Source: a virus
Strand: one strand, 5' to 3'
Virus record (IMG/VR): IMGVR_UViG_3300023178_002564
Coordinates: 1 to 33,839 of that record
DNA: 33,839 nt
A model generated the notes under the pieces. The model saw only the letters and a program-made list of their open reading frames with translations, searched no databases and was not told the DNA's origin. This document shows positions 8,761 through 17,012 of the stretch, piece by piece. The position numbers and the translations under genes were made by a program. The number at the start of each line of letters is the position of its first letter. Positions within the stretch are counted from its first letter, which is position 1.

Positions 8761-9114
8761 ATGGACGAACGGTTAGAAAAAGCACTTGACTTTAGTAACT
8801 TTATGGTTACTATGAATAACCAAAAACGACTTTTAAAAGAAAAATATTTCGAAGATCTTTTGTATTACACAAACGGTTGTCAGTTTTCTGTAACAAAAGA
8901 ACTTATCACTTTTGTAGGACTGCTTGTAGACAAAGGGCTAGAAGAAGCAGTACTTACTGACGATAACGATATTCCAACAAATATTTCTGACTTAGAAAAA
9001 TTTTACGATGACATTCTAGATGTTTACTTCACAGCATCTAATAACTATTTCGCAGAGTACGAAAAAATTAAATCAAATAGGTCGATGGAAAATTTAGTAG
9101 ATTATGAGCAGTAA
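8761..9114 (+). CDS. Hypothetical acidic protein, first gene of the accessory operon
   Basis: This encodes 117 residues, acidic and probably largely helical, with no signal peptide, membrane segment or Cys-rich motif. Visible segments are LEKALDFSNFMVTMNNQKRLLKEKYFED (positions 4 onward, abbreviated here in two parts: LEKALDFSNF and NQKRLLKEKY), GLLVDKGLEEAVLTDD and FYDDILDVYFTASNNYFAEY. I do not recognise a family. It is read from a strong sigma70-type promoter with a GGAGG site and overlaps the next gene by 11 nt, so it is made with the glycosyltransferase-like proteins. Small acidic early proteins in T4-like phages often bind host proteins; nothing in this sequence proves that here. Confidence 0.7.
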   Translation: MDERLEKALDFSNFMVTMNNQKRLLKEKYFEDLLYYTNGCQFSVTKELITFVGLLVDKGLEEAVLTDDNDIPTNISDLEKFYDDILDVYFTASNNYFAEYEKIKSNRSMENLVDYEQ

Positions 9115-9958
9115 AGGTGTACTACTATTTGCAAGAAATAACGATCAAATTGATTATATCAAACAGGCGTATTTTTTAGCAAAACGAATAAGAAAATATT
9201 TAGGTGTACCAACGTCATTAGTTACAGATTCTCTTCACTACTTAGAAAGAGAGTTTGATACAGAAGTTTTTGACGAAGTAATTTCTATAGATCCTTGGTT
9301 AATAGACAACCACAGGACTTTTCATGACGGCGCACTAAGTGGTAGAAGAGCCCACTTTAAAAACCTTGGCAGATATAACGCATACGAATATTCTCCTTAC
9401 GATGAAACTATTCTTATGGATACTGACTATGTTGTGTCTAATAGTTTGCTTAAAAATTGTTTTGGCAGTGTAAACGATTTTGCAATTTACAAAGATAGTA
9501 TGGACATATCTAATGTACGCAACCCGAGAGAATTTAAGTATGTAAGTGATAGTAGTGTAGACTTTTACTGGGCAACAGTTGTTTATTTTAAAAAGACAGA
9601 AACAAACAAAAGATTTTTTGAATTAATTGCACACATACAAGACAACTATGAACACTATCGACGTGTTTATCAAATATCAAGTAAAATGTTCCGAAACGAT
9701 TTTGCTTTTAGTATTGCTATACATATGATGAACGGGTTTCAACAAGGCGGATTTGTATCTCCGTTACCAGGTAAGTTGATGTATACTACTGACAAAGACA
9801 TACTGTGGGATCTAGAAGAAGACAATATGCTTTTCCTAGTAGAAAAGGAAAAACATCTAGGAGAGTATACACCTTTACGTACAAGAGGTCAAAGCATACA
9901 CGTAATGAATAAATTTAGTTTGGTTCGTCAAATAGATAAGGAGATGTCAAATGGATGA
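9104..9958 (+). CDS. GT8-like glycosyltransferase family protein
   Basis: This encodes 284 residues with the layout of a GT-A/GT8-like transferase. The N-terminus has a nucleotide-sugar-binding strand pattern (GVLLFARNND, then a helix and VPTSLVTDS). A hydrophobic strand precedes D-T-D at 106-108 (ETILMDTDYVV), which in GT-A enzymes binds the metal and the sugar-nucleotide diphosphate. Downstream YWATVVYFKKTE resembles the acceptor-side strand in this fold, and HVMNKF near the end may be the C-terminal His element. It is a partner of the next gene, with which it shares overall size and plan. It overlaps the upstream gene by 11 nt and the downstream gene by 8 nt. Donor and acceptor are unknown. 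Confidence 0.7.
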   Translation: MSSKGVLLFARNNDQIDYIKQAYFLAKRIRKYLGVPTSLVTDSLHYLEREFDTEVFDEVISIDPWLIDNHRTFHDGALSGRRAHFKNLGRYNAYEYSPYDETILMDTDYVVSNSLLKNCFGSVNDFAIYKDSMDISNVRNPREFKYVSDSSVDFYWATVVYFKKTETNKRFFELIAHIQDNYEHYRRVYQISSKMFRNDFAFSIAIHMMNGFQQGGFVSPLPGKLMYTTDKDILWDLEEDNMLFLVEKEKHLGEYTPLRTRGQSIHVMNKFSLVRQIDKEMSNG

Positions 9959-10793
9959 TTTTGGCATTGTAATGCTTGCACAAAATAACGATGTTGATGA
10001 TTATGTTTTACAAGCATGTGTAAATGCTATGAGTATTGCTACTACAAACCCGGGCATACCTGTAAGTTTGATTACAAATGATGAAGTTCCAGAAAAATAT
10101 CATCGTTTCTTTGATCAAATTATAGAAATACCTTGGAATGATAGTGCTGAAGAAGAATCTTGGAAAATTAGCAATCGTTGGAAAATATATCATGTAACTC
10201 CTTATACTAGAACTTTGGTATTAGATACAGATATGCTTGTACTACAAGACATAGACAGTTGGATAAAGTTTTTAGAAAATTATGAAATGTATTTTGTAAG
10301 CAACGTCTACACATATCGTGGAGATAAGATTACAGATGATTATTACAGAAAAGCATTCACAGCAAATGAATTACCTAATTTGTATAGTGGATTTCATTAC
10401 TTTAAGAAATGCGATTTTTCACACAAGTTTTATACATGGTTGGAACTAGTTGTAAACAACTGGGAATTCTTCTACGGACAATATGTAAAAGAACACTATC
10501 CAAAACGTTGTAGTATTGATGTAAGTGCAGCTATTGTTAGTAAGATACTAGATTGTGATACAGAAATTACAAATACAAGAGTGAAATTTCCAAGTTTCAC
10601 ACACATGAAACCAAGAATACAAGATTGGTACGAAGCAATAAACAAATGGCAAAACAGAATCAGTGTTTATATGGATGAAGATTGTAAACTTAAATTAGGT
10701 AATCACATACAAACTGGTATTTTGCATTATACAGAAAAGGACTTTATTGAAGGTGCTGTAATTAAAAGATATGAGGAATTATTAGATGTCTGA
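9951..10793 (+). CDS. GT8-like glycosyltransferase family protein, second copy
   Basis: This encodes 280 residues and is a diverged paralogue of the preceding protein. The start reads GIVMLAQNNDVDDYVLQAC, followed by VSLITND. D-T-D is at 92-94 in the strand TLVLDTDMLVLQDI, a clear GT-A metal-binding motif. A later YSGFHYFKKCDFSHKFY segment aligns with YWATVVYFKKTE of the neighbour, and GILHYTEKDF near the C-terminus has the His expected of GT8-like enzymes. AAGGAG lies 7 nt before the ATG, and the gene overlaps both neighbours by 8 nt. Two successive transferases of one family suggest two linked sugars or one heteromeric activity. Substrates cannot be inferred. Confidence 0.72.
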   Translation: MDDFGIVMLAQNNDVDDYVLQACVNAMSIATTNPGIPVSLITNDEVPEKYHRFFDQIIEIPWNDSAEEESWKISNRWKIYHVTPYTRTLVLDTDMLVLQDIDSWIKFLENYEMYFVSNVYTYRGDKITDDYYRKAFTANELPNLYSGFHYFKKCDFSHKFYTWLELVVNNWEFFYGQYVKEHYPKRCSIDVSAAIVSKILDCDTEITNTRVKFPSFTHMKPRIQDWYEAINKWQNRISVYMDEDCKLKLGNHIQTGILHYTEKDFIEGAVIKRYEELLDV

Positions 10794-11400
10794 ATTAAAC
10801 TCGTTTTTAGATATGATACAAACATTGCAAGTGTCATCTAAAACATTTGTAGAATTTGATCCTGATACAGGAGAGCTTATCAGAGTAGGTAAAAAGGGCA
10901 ACGAAGAAAATTCGTATGTCGAAGTTGAACCAAACGAAATTAAAGATATAATGTCTGGTGAAAAAACTATGACAGAATATAAAGTTATTTTTGATATTGG
11001 TTTAAAAGAATATGTGCTACGTGAGAAAGGTGATTTAGAAACTGAAAATGATCACGTATATAATACACTTTACGAAGTACCTTCTGACATCGATGAAGAT
11101 TGTGATGTAACAATAATACAAGACAATAGAGAACAATGTTGGAGGATTAAGGTAAGTGATTCGTTAAGAACTTTTTTAAGATCAGAAGCAGTAAGTATTA
11201 ACAGTAATATATTCTTTAGTATTACTGCAAAATTTGATCCAAATATTTTGTTTAGAGTTTTGCGTTTAAGTGTAAACGATCTAATTTACGATGACGAATA
11301 TACTTTTCCTTTTGAATATAAGTTTGAAAAGATAAACGACAAAGTTAGTATCTATACAGCCAAATATTTTGATAGTTATAAACACGAGGTGCTAGTATGA
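10786..11400 (+). CDS. Hypothetical protein
   Basis: This encodes 204 residues, acidic, with no Cys cluster, signal peptide or membrane span. The N-terminal third contains FDPDTGELIRVGKKGNE and an acidic linker. The middle and C-terminal parts alternate short strands (YKVIFDIGLKEYVL, CDVTIIQDNREQCWRIKV, FFSITAKFDPNILFRVLRL), suggesting a beta-rich fold. I recognise no family. It sits between a GT8-like gene (8-nt overlap) and a GT-A-like gene (4-nt ATGA overlap), so it is translated as part of the same operon and may be an accessory subunit or an acceptor protein. That role is inference from context only. Confidence 0.65.
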   Translation: MSELNSFLDMIQTLQVSSKTFVEFDPDTGELIRVGKKGNEENSYVEVEPNEIKDIMSGEKTMTEYKVIFDIGLKEYVLREKGDLETENDHVYNTLYEVPSDIDEDCDVTIIQDNREQCWRIKVSDSLRTFLRSEAVSINSNIFFSITAKFDPNILFRVLRLSVNDLIYDDEYTFPFEYKFEKINDKVSIYTAKYFDSYKHEVLV

Positions 11401-12326
11401 GCAAAAAGTTCAAAGTAATTGACTATGATATTATCTATCTAAGTTACGATGAGCCAAATGCAGAAAAAAATTACGCAGATTTGTGTAGCAAAGTTCCGTG
11501 GGCAAAACGTGTACATGGTGTTAAAGGAAGTGATGCTGCACATAAAGCCTGTGCAGAACTTTCAGAAACAGACAGGTTTGTTACTGTTGACGGTGACAAT
11601 CAAATCAATCCTGAATTCCTTGTACAAGAAATAGATTTTGAAGAACATGCTGATTTAGAACACAGTGTTATTAGCTGGTGTGGTAAGAATGTAATTAACG
11701 GTCTTATGTACGGCAACGGCGGACTTAAATGTTGGCCTAAAGAATATGTGTTAAACATGCGTACACATGAAAATGCTGATCCAGATAATCCACATGCACA
11801 AGTAGACTTTTGTTGGGATTTAAAATATATCCAACAAAACAGTTGTTATTCGTATGTATACAATAACGAGACACCGCAGCAAGCATGGAGAGCAGGATTC
11901 CGTGAGGGTGTTAAAATGGCACTTGATCAAGGTGTAAAACCTACACAAGAAGAATTCCTTAAAGGACACTGGAAAAATTTACATAGGTTGTGGATATGGC
12001 TTATGGTAGGTGCAGATGTCGATAACGGGCTATGGGCTATTTACGGAGCACGTCAGGGACTATACATGACAATGTGTACAGATTGGGATTATGTAAATGT
12101 ACGTGACTTTGAATACTTAAACGATATGTGGGAACAAGAAGTAAAATTTATCAAACCAATGTACTTGCACGATGAAGTAAGCGATCTAGGTGAAAAGCTC
12201 ATGCAAGAATTACAAGTGCCTATTGCAGAAAATCCTTTAGATGCACAGCAAAGTAAGTTCTTTAAAACAGTTTATCAAAATCCTAGTCGCAACCCTAACC
12301 AACAATTTGTAATTGATCCAGAATGA
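11397..12326 (+). CDS. GT-A-like glycosyltransferase family protein
   Basis: This encodes 309 residues. The N-terminal half has the start of a GT-A fold: YDIIYLSYDEPNAEKNYADL at about 9-28, PWAKRVHGVKG, a helix, then FVTVDGDNQI with D-G-D at 65-67 as the expected metal-binding motif. Downstream are NGLMYGNGGLKCWP, a Trp-rich helical part (NLHRLWIWLMVGAD), and GARQGLYM. The same domain forms the last quarter of the protein at 25228, where the signature recurs as YDIVFISYNEPNADENWEDL plus VDGDAKI. The family is frequent in marine phages, but no donor is known to me. It overlaps the upstream and downstream genes by 4 nt each and has a GAGG site upstream. Confidence 0.68.
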   Translation: MSKKFKVIDYDIIYLSYDEPNAEKNYADLCSKVPWAKRVHGVKGSDAAHKACAELSETDRFVTVDGDNQINPEFLVQEIDFEEHADLEHSVISWCGKNVINGLMYGNGGLKCWPKEYVLNMRTHENADPDNPHAQVDFCWDLKYIQQNSCYSYVYNNETPQQAWRAGFREGVKMALDQGVKPTQEEFLKGHWKNLHRLWIWLMVGADVDNGLWAIYGARQGLYMTMCTDWDYVNVRDFEYLNDMWEQEVKFIKPMYLHDEVSDLGEKLMQELQVPIAENPLDAQQSKFFKTVYQNPSRNPNQQFVIDPE

Positions 12327-13696
12327 GTAATGAAAAAAGAATTGAGGTACTTGAACAAAAGCGCAAACAGATTAATTCTGTAAGTTGCTCTTTCTGCACG
12401 GCTAAATGGCTTCAAACTACACTCTATTTACAAAACGGTTACAATCATAGTTGTCACCACCCTGCTCCGCATAAAATTCCTATTAGCGAAATTATGGGCA
12501 ATCCACATGCACTGCATAATAGCAAGCACAAAAAGAAACAACGTGAAATGATGCTTAAAGGTGAGCGTCCTAGTGAATGCGATTATTGCTGGAACATAGA
12601 AGATTTAGATAAAAACTACTTTAGTGATAGACATTATAAAACTGCTGACTACTGGGCTTGGGATAGATTTGATGAAATAGCAACCAGTGATCCTAAAGAA
12701 AATACCTATCCTAGTTACTTAGAAGTTAGTTTTTCAAATGCGTGTAATTTTGCGTGTGCATACTGCTCTCCAGAAATTAGCAGCAAGTGGATGGAAGATA
12801 TAAAGCAACACGGACAGTATCCTGTTTTGCACGGATCGCACAATTTAGATTACTTAAAAAAGACACAAAAGTTTCCTTATTTAAACAGCGAAGTAAACCC
12901 TTATGTAAAAGCATTTTGGAAATGGTTTCCAGATGCATTACCGCATTTAAAAGTATTACGATTAACAGGCGGTGAACCTACAATGAGCAAGGAAACATGG
13001 CGTTTGCTAGACATGCTTATTGAGAATCCTATGCCTGAATTGGAAGTTGCTATTAACACTAACCTTTGTGTGCCAAACAATCTTATTGATAAGTTAATTG
13101 AAAAAATTAACATGCTAAAAGATAAAGTAAAAAAGATAGATGTGTATACAAGTTTAGAAAGCGTAGGTGCGCAAGCCGAATATGCAAGAGACGGACTAGA
13201 TTATAAGCAATGGATTGCTAATGTAGAACAGGTACTTGACGAAACTGAAAGTACAGTTGCAATTATGACAACAGTAAACATTTTAAGTTTGCCTAGTTTT
13301 GAAAAATTTATAGATCTTGTAATGGACTTTCGTAAAAAATATAACAAAGCATTTGAATATAATCGTATTCCGATAAGCATTAATTACTTGCGTTGGCCTC
13401 CACACTTACAGTGTACATTGCTAGACAAGGAAGATCGTTTGCTTTATGCAAATGCAATTGAATCTACTTGCGAAGGTTGGTTGAAATATCATAGTCCAGA
13501 TAAGTATGCAAGATTGTATCTTGAAGAATGGGATCAAATAAAAAGATTTTGCGATTATCTACGTAATACAGATCCAGCTATAGAGCATAGAAAAGATTTT
13601 GTTGCATACATACAAGCATACGATAAAAGACGTAGAAAAAACTTTAAAAAAGTTTTTGAAGATTACAGAGAGATTATAGAGGACTGGAATGCCTAA
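12323..13696 (+). CDS. Radical SAM protein, N-terminal auxiliary cluster, CHHP variant
   Basis: This encodes 457 residues. The radical-SAM core begins near residue 130, with C141-x3-C145-x2-C148 for the SAM-binding [4Fe-4S] cluster and T-GGEP at 215-219, the SAM amino-group motif. Before it, residues 20-95 hold an auxiliary Cys set: C22, C25, C44 (in CHHPAPHKIP), C86 and C89 (CDYCW). This resembles a SPASM/Twitch half-domain placed before the core rather than after it, as in the family NCBI calls twitch domain-containing radical SAM proteins. Here the usual PCC is replaced by SCHHP. It forms a tandem pair with the next gene (8-nt overlap). Members of this superfamily cleave SAM to a 5'-deoxyadenosyl radical; the substrate is unknown. 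Confidence 0.88.
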   Translation: MSNEKRIEVLEQKRKQINSVSCSFCTAKWLQTTLYLQNGYNHSCHHPAPHKIPISEIMGNPHALHNSKHKKKQREMMLKGERPSECDYCWNIEDLDKNYFSDRHYKTADYWAWDRFDEIATSDPKENTYPSYLEVSFSNACNFACAYCSPEISSKWMEDIKQHGQYPVLHGSHNLDYLKKTQKFPYLNSEVNPYVKAFWKWFPDALPHLKVLRLTGGEPTMSKETWRLLDMLIENPMPELEVAINTNLCVPNNLIDKLIEKINMLKDKVKKIDVYTSLESVGAQAEYARDGLDYKQWIANVEQVLDETESTVAIMTTVNILSLPSFEKFIDLVMDFRKKYNKAFEYNRIPISINYLRWPPHLQCTLLDKEDRLLYANAIESTCEGWLKYHSPDKYARLYLEEWDQIKRFCDYLRNTDPAIEHRKDFVAYIQAYDKRRRKNFKKVFEDYREIIEDWNA

Positions 13697-15134
13697 AAAA
13701 CCTGATGAAAGTTTAATCCAATACAGAGACCGAGTGATTAATTCAAAAAGTCCTAGTTTCTGCGGAGCAAAATGGTATAATGCTACTACATGGTTAGGCA
13801 GCGGCACAACCGCAAGTTGCCACCACCCTCCTGCACATAAAATTCCAGTAGAGGAAGTAGAAGCTGATTTTACAGCAATTCATAATACAAAGCATAAAAA
13901 AGAAATGCGCCGTCAGATGCAAGTCGGGCAGCGTCCAAGAGAATGTGAGTATTGCTGGAAAATGGAAGATATGGGCAAGGATGCTGTAAGTGACAGAGTT
14001 TTTAAAACAATTATATATGATGACGATGAGTTACAACGTGCTTACGATTTAAATTATACAGAAAGTGTTCATCTTAAAACATTTGAAATCGCATTTGATC
14101 GTACTTGTAATCTTGCATGTTCTTACTGCAATGCTAGTTTCAGTACTACTTGGGCAAAAGATATTAAAAAGCATGGCGAATACAAAAATCTTGTAAGTGA
14201 CGGTGCAGGAGCATTCCGTCAAGATGGTAGTTGGACACAGCCTTACAAAGATGACGAAGACAATCCTTACATTCAAGCGTTTTGGAAATGGTGGGATAAC
14301 GGACTAAGCAGTAGCTTAGAAGAATTGCGTATTACTGGTGGTGAACCTTTAATGAGTGGAAACACTTGGAAACTAATTGACTGGTTTGAATCGCAAAAGA
14401 CAAAAATGAGATTTGCTATAAACAGTAATTTAATTGCTAAAAAAGACATTATAGACAAACTTATTAACAAGTCTCAAGGAATGCATCACTTTGAAATTTA
14501 CACTAGTTGTGAAAGTGTGGGTAAGCAAGCTGAATATATTCGAGACGGTTTAGAATACGACTTATGGTTATCTAATGTTAAAAGAATACTAACAGAAGCA
14601 AATGCAAAGTTACATATTATGATGACAATAAACAGTTTATGTTTGTTTAGTATTACTGAGTTTTTAGACCAAGTGTATGAATTGAAAGAACTAACTGATA
14701 GTAAGTGGCCGACAGTAAGTTTAAACTTATTGAGATTTCCTAGTTTTCAATCTCCACTTGCATTGCCTAATCATATAAAAGATGAAATGCATAAAAAACT
14801 GTCAACATGGTATGAAGCAAATAAAGACAAAGAATTATGGCACGAGTTTGAACGTGCAAGCATAGAACGTCTTATAGACTATCTTGTAACAGTTGATGCT
14901 CCACATCGTAGAACTAGTAATCCTATTACACTTTGGAGAGACTTTAAAACATTTTATCAGCAGTACGATATCAGAAGAAATAAAAGTTTATATGTGTTTC
15001 CTAAGTTACTTACAGACTGGGTAGAAAGCATACCAGACACCGATGTTGAAATACAAGAACTTGCAGATAAAGAAGGATGGGTACTAAAACCTGATCCTAA
15101 AAATATAGACGAACCTTTGGCAACTTATGACTAA
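13689..15134 (+). CDS. Radical SAM protein, N-terminal auxiliary cluster, CHHP variant, second copy
   Basis: This encodes 481 residues and is the tandem paralogue of the preceding gene. Auxiliary Cys fall at the same positions (C25, C44 in CHHPPAHKIP, C86, C89 in CEYCW). The core motif is C140-x3-C144-x2-C147, with GGEP at 217-220. The region between the core Cys and GGEP is longer than in the short N-Twitch proteins nearby (15127, 17005) and contains conserved Trp-rich HGEY and FWKWW segments, also seen in the upstream copy. GAGG precedes the ATG. Duplication followed by divergence suggests two steps on related substrates or a heterodimer. The reaction is not known. Confidence 0.87.
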   Translation: MPKKPDESLIQYRDRVINSKSPSFCGAKWYNATTWLGSGTTASCHHPPAHKIPVEEVEADFTAIHNTKHKKEMRRQMQVGQRPRECEYCWKMEDMGKDAVSDRVFKTIIYDDDELQRAYDLNYTESVHLKTFEIAFDRTCNLACSYCNASFSTTWAKDIKKHGEYKNLVSDGAGAFRQDGSWTQPYKDDEDNPYIQAFWKWWDNGLSSSLEELRITGGEPLMSGNTWKLIDWFESQKTKMRFAINSNLIAKKDIIDKLINKSQGMHHFEIYTSCESVGKQAEYIRDGLEYDLWLSNVKRILTEANAKLHIMMTINSLCLFSITEFLDQVYELKELTDSKWPTVSLNLLRFPSFQSPLALPNHIKDEMHKKLSTWYEANKDKELWHEFERASIERLIDYLVTVDAPHRRTSNPITLWRDFKTFYQQYDIRRNKSLYVFPKLLTDWVESIPDTDVEIQELADKEGWVLKPDPKNIDEPLATYD

Positions 15135-16314
15135 TAACGTATGTATAGCACCCTGGATACATTTACACACATGGCCTAACAACAATGTGTATCCTTGTTG
15201 TCTGACAGCAATGGAAGACACTGTTGGTAATTTAAACGATAATACCTTAGCTGAAATTTGGAACAATGAAGCAATGAAAAAATTGCGCACACAGTTCCTT
15301 AACAATGAACAACCAGAAAGTTGTAAGCGTTGTTTTATTAACGAAAAGCACGGCGGTACTAGTTTACGTAAACATATGAACGAAACGTTTGACCGTCACA
15401 TGCATCTACTAGATAAAACTAATCCAGATGGCACGTTAGATGAACTAAGCATACATTACTGGGATTTTAGATTTTCTAATATCTGTAATATGCGTTGTAG
15501 AAGTTGTGGTCCACAATTGAGTACAGGCTGGTATGAAGACCAAAAAAAATTATGGGGACAACTTCCTAATGATTTACCTGACCCTGGCAAAAACATTAAT
15601 ATGTGGCAACAGATAGAACCGTTGTTTGATAAAGTAGAAGATATTTATTTTGCAGGAGGCGAGCCCTTGCTTATGGAAGAGCATTATCGTATACTTAATA
15701 AGTTAGACGAAATGCAAAAGTACGATACAATTATACGCTACAATACTAACTTTAGTCAGATGAAATATAAAAAATTAGATGTTTTAGAAATATGGCCAAA
15801 GTTTGATAGAGTTGTTGTAGGAGCAAGTATTGACGGATTCGGAGAACGTGCAGAATATATTCGTAAAGGTACAGACTGGAATAAAATAGTTGCCAACAGA
15901 GAAAAAATGAAGCAACAAGCACCAGGTGTTGAGTTTTTTGTAAATTTTACAGCAAGTGTACAAAATGCATATCACATTGTTGACTTTTATGAATGGGCAA
16001 TGGAAGCAAAGTTCATAGAAAATGCAGGAGATTTTCATATTAATATTGTGCAGCATCCTGAACACCTAAGTTTACAAATTTTACCTGACTATATGAAAAA
16101 AGAACTTACAGAAAAATATGAAGCAATAGCAGAAAAATCCAAAGCATGGGGAAATGAAAGATACAGTCATTGGTTGTCTTTAGCAAAATATATGAATGAT
16201 GCTGATACTTCACATCTTATACCCGAGTTCAAAAAGAATATCGAAATGGTTGATAGAATTAGAAATGAAGATTTTGCAACTACGTTTCCAGAATTACAGG
16301 ATTTAGTAAAATGA
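15127..16314 (+). CDS. Radical SAM protein with N-terminal Twitch-like domain
   Basis: This encodes 395 residues. The N-terminus is a clear auxiliary-cluster half-domain: C6-IAPW, NVYPCC (C24, C25), GNL, LAEIWNNEAMKKLRTQF, and C66-x2-C69. This order of landmarks (CxxPW, PCC, GN, IW, CxxC) is that of a C-terminal SPASM/Twitch domain but placed before the core. The radical-SAM core follows with C120-x3-C124-x2-C127 and AGGEP, with GGEP at 177-180. Later FDRVVVGASIDGFGERAEYIR carries the strand seen in many SPASM-family enzymes. It overlaps the upstream gene by 8 nt and the next by an ATGA. The substrate is unknown. Confidence 0.88.
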   Translation: MTNNVCIAPWIHLHTWPNNNVYPCCLTAMEDTVGNLNDNTLAEIWNNEAMKKLRTQFLNNEQPESCKRCFINEKHGGTSLRKHMNETFDRHMHLLDKTNPDGTLDELSIHYWDFRFSNICNMRCRSCGPQLSTGWYEDQKKLWGQLPNDLPDPGKNINMWQQIEPLFDKVEDIYFAGGEPLLMEEHYRILNKLDEMQKYDTIIRYNTNFSQMKYKKLDVLEIWPKFDRVVVGASIDGFGERAEYIRKGTDWNKIVANREKMKQQAPGVEFFVNFTASVQNAYHIVDFYEWAMEAKFIENAGDFHINIVQHPEHLSLQILPDYMKKELTEKYEAIAEKSKAWGNERYSHWLSLAKYMNDADTSHLIPEFKKNIEMVDRIRNEDFATTFPELQDLVK

Positions 16315-17012
16315 TTCTTACTATTGGGTGTAGTTGGACATACGGAACAGGCGTAGAACCAGATGAAACATTTTCTGCGCATTTGCAAAATAAATTAGAT
16401 ACTCGTGTTATCAACGGAGGACATCCTGGTATTGATATTCCTTATGCTATTTGGAGTGCATATAGACTTTTTAATAAGTTTAAACCAGAAATTGTTTTAT
16501 TCCAAGTTACTACACTTGATAGATTAACCTATAGTGTTAGCGGTAGAGATAATTTTTTAGATAATAAAACACACAGTTTAGAAGAACAGCCTATTTGGAC
16601 TACAGAAGGCGAACATATTCGTGTAAGAGGCATAACTGAAGACGTTTTAGAACGTATTACACTAGGCAGTTATAAAGAAGCTCTAGTGAAAACTGATTCT
16701 AAAAGTGTTACCAATAAGTACCTATACGAACAAAATATTTTTAGTGACGTAAAAAATGATATGATACATGCTCAGTTAGATATGCTGAGAAGTTATATAC
16801 TTTCTAAAGGCGCAATGATTGTATTTTATCCTTGGGTACCTTTAGGAAAAGACATACACAAAAGAAGCATTGTTAACATAAGGAAAGATGCTGTTATAAA
16901 ATATTTAGATCAAGAGCATTTTATAGACAACGGATATCATATTTCTAACGAAGGACACAAGTTAGTTGCAGATGAGTATCTTTATCCGATGATAAGGAGA
17001 GCATTTGAGTAA
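16311..17012 (+). CDS. SGNH/GDSL-like hydrolase family protein
   Basis: This encodes 233 residues with SGNH-fold landmarks: block I G-C-S8-W-T-Y-G at 6-12 (nucleophile Ser), block II G-rich NGGHPG at 35-40, a strand IVLFQVTTLDR where block III would lie, and a C-terminal DNGYHISNEGH (206-216), matching the catalytic Asp/His block V. Enzymes of this fold remove or transfer acyl groups on sugars and other small substrates. There is no signal peptide, so it acts in the cytoplasm. It sits between two radical-SAM genes with 4-nt and 8-nt overlaps. A sugar O-acyl esterase or transferase role fits the locus, but catalysis is not shown by sequence alone. Confidence 0.7.
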   Translation: MILTIGCSWTYGTGVEPDETFSAHLQNKLDTRVINGGHPGIDIPYAIWSAYRLFNKFKPEIVLFQVTTLDRLTYSVSGRDNFLDNKTHSLEEQPIWTTEGEHIRVRGITEDVLERITLGSYKEALVKTDSKSVTNKYLYEQNIFSDVKNDMIHAQLDMLRSYILSKGAMIVFYPWVPLGKDIHKRSIVNIRKDAVIKYLDQEHFIDNGYHISNEGHKLVADEYLYPMIRRAFE

